Assembly: GCF_013113835.1 (NCBI RefSeq)
Contig: NZ_VTYQ01000006.1
Coordinates: 62,001 to 126,000 of the forward strand
Direction: 5' to 3'
Length of the DNA stretch: 64,000 nucleotides
From: Vibrio sp. RE88
GTDB taxonomy: Bacteria > Pseudomonadota > Gammaproteobacteria > Enterobacterales > Vibrionaceae
Below the pieces are notes generated by a model, which saw only the letters and a list, made by a program, of their open reading frames with translations, made no database searches and was not told the origin of the DNA. This document shows, piece by piece, positions 62,910 through 64,000 of this stretch (positions within the stretch are counted from its first letter, which is position 1; the number at the start of each line of letters is the position of its first letter). The translations under genes were made by a program, and so were the position numbers.

Positions 62910-64000
62910 AGTTAGACTCCGCCATTTCCCACTCTTTAAATTTGCGCTCTAGTGTTTTGCGCGCGACACCTAAATCACGTGAGGCCGCGGATTTGTTTCC
63001 GTCGTGGTAATCAACCAGTTGTTGAATATGCGCTCTTTCAACTTCCTTGAGCGACCAGCTATTGGGGTAACCTTCTTTGGCTCCGCTATCATCAGGTAAG
63101 TCCAGCACAGCACTGCCGCTAGATACAGTCACAGACACATGCGTTTGAGGCAGGTATCCATTCACTTCTCGCCAATAATGCGCCGGAGGTTTACCAAGTA
63201 AAATACAACGTTCAATCAAGTTTTTAAGTTCACGAATGTTGCCCGGCCAGTCATAGTCGTTCATCGCGATAATATCTTCATGCGCCCATTTAGGGTCAGG
63301 CATACCCAATTCAGCCGCTAATAAACGGGTAAAGAAAGGCACTAAATCGAGCAGGTCAGCTTTGCGTTCTCTAAGCGGTGCGACGTCGATTTTAAGCACA
63401 TTCAATCGATAAAAGAGGTCTTGGCGAAAATTACCTTTCGACACTTCCTCTGCCAAGTTTCGATTCGTTGCTGCCACGACTCTTACGTCAACGCTGATCT
63501 CTTTTTCACTGCCCACGGGGCGAATCGTTCGTTGTTCGAGAACACGCAGCAATGCCGACTGCATTTGCAATGGCATCTCGCCAATCTCATCAAGAAACAA
63601 AGTGCCGCCGCTAGCAACTCTAAATAACCCTTCGCGGTTTTTTTTCGCACCAGTGAAAGCACCGGATGTATGACCGAACAGTTCACTTTCAAGTAACTCG
63701 GGCGCTATCGCACCGCAGTTGATAGGTACAAACGGCCCTGTTCGCTGACTCGCATCGTGAACACCACGAGCGACCAGCTCTTTACCTGTGCCGGATTCAC
63801 CTTCGATTAATACGGACGCACGTGAAGGGGCAAATTGGGTAATAAGCTGTTTCAGTTGGCGCGTCTTTTCTGAACTGCCAACCATGTCAGTTTTGATAAG
63901 GCGCTTGAAGTCATGTTTTAGTGCGTATTGAAGCCGCTCGTTCAAACGCTTATCCATGCAGCGTTGTACGGCTTTGAGCATCTGATCAAGGTTAAAAGGT
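62899..64000 (-). CDS. Sigma-54-dependent response regulator (5' truncated by window)
   Basis: About 366 residues are visible. The frame is open to the window edge and begins with PFNLDQMLKAVQR, the last part of a receiver domain. The AAA+ domain has GESGTGKE (Walker A), the sigma-54 contact loop GAFTGA and LFLDEIGEMPL (Walker B). A Fis-type HTH is at the C-terminus (HDGNKSAASRDLGVARKTLERKFKEW). It would activate sigma-54 promoters when phosphorylated by the kinase downstream. Target genes are unknown. Confidence 0.93.
   Translation of the reverse strand, partial: PFNLDQMLKAVQRCMDKRLNERLQYALKHDFKRLIKTDMVGSSEKTRQLKQLITQFAPSRASVLIEGESGTGKELVARGVHDASQRTGPFVPINCGAIAPELLESELFGHTSGAFTGAKKNREGLFRVASGGTLFLDEIGEMPLQMQSALLRVLEQRTIRPVGSEKEISVDVRVVAATNRNLAEEVSKGNFRQDLFYRLNVLKIDVAPLRERKADLLDLVPFFTRLLAAELGMPDPKWAHEDIIAMNDYDWPGNIRELKNLIERCILLGKPPAHYWREVNGYLPQTHVSVTVSSGSAVLDLPDDSGAKEGYPNSWSLKEVERAHIQQLVDYHDGNKSAASRDLGVARKTLERKFKEWEMAESNYAE

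Overview
The window looks like chromosomal DNA of a marine gammaproteobacterium of the genus Vibrio. The grounds are gene content and order: ccoI-ccoS-TauE/SafE-fnr-uspE-ttcA, potABC with two potD genes, the formate dehydrogenase block (DUF3305/DUF3306, polyferredoxin, TorD-like chaperone, Tat peptide, fdhABC with fdhD divergent), and a YbiT-type ABC-F gene followed further on by a sigma-54 two-component pair. All genus and family names come from recognising sequences by eye, not from a database search.

Layout. 1-4.2 kb: end of the cytochrome cbb3 maturation cluster, the oxygen regulator fnr with a perfect FNR box at its own start, uspE and ttcA. 4.2-6.5 kb: a DUF2987 exported protein, a Bax-like glucosaminidase lipoprotein and a membrane protein. 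6.9-12.9 kb: spermidine/putrescine ABC importer potABC, two paralogous potD genes and a GGDEF protein. 12.9-13.6 kb: sirtuin cobB. 13.9-23.4 kb: formate dehydrogenase and its maturation genes. 23.6-27.7 kb: a chemoreceptor, a small membrane protein with a divergent LysR, and cytochrome b561. 27.7-30.0 kb: a secreted sialidase behind two copies of an operator resembling that of E. coli NanR. 30-38 kb: a mosaic of single genes and LysR pairs (SDR/LysR, exported protein, YceI, alpha/beta hydrolase, LysR/MBL-fold protein, LysR/AzlCD). 38-42.4 kb: an unknown protein coupled to an FAD oxidase, a GltB-like FMN protein and a Lar-like zinc ribbon. 42.4-48.3 kb: a ToxR-like membrane regulator, an RND efflux pump with its adaptor, and a divergent TetR with clear palindromic operators. 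48.6-52.3 kb: SDR, isochorismatase-fold protein, small lipoprotein, ybiT.

52.3-57.96 kb is the accessory part and reads as a decayed island. It holds a module of small genes, including a gene apparently broken by two one-base deletions; a lipoprotein built from about fifteen 25-residue BspA/DUF285 repeats; an AT-rich orphan gene; an IS481-type transposase relic; and, unexpectedly, diverged partial copies of BOTH genes that flank the island (the 5' part of ybiT and the 3' end of the anti-sigma gene), lying next to each other in the same order and orientation as the intact flanking genes. This suggests a duplication or a recombination with a related genome, followed by decay.

57.96-64 kb (all minus strand): an ECF sigma factor with its anti-sigma factor and a two-repeat secreted protein, a periplasmic binding protein, a Cache-type sensor histidine kinase and a sigma-54 response regulator that runs off the window.

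How the parts work together: the left half centres on anaerobic/microaerobic respiration (Fnr, cbb3 oxidase maturation, formate dehydrogenase), polyamine uptake and c-di-GMP signalling. The right half is regulatory and exchangeable. No rRNA, tRNA or CRISPR array was seen. I did not find a convincing complete new system. The best candidates for new biology are the island with its duplicated borders, the sialidase operators, and several enzyme-fold proteins that have lost catalytic residues.
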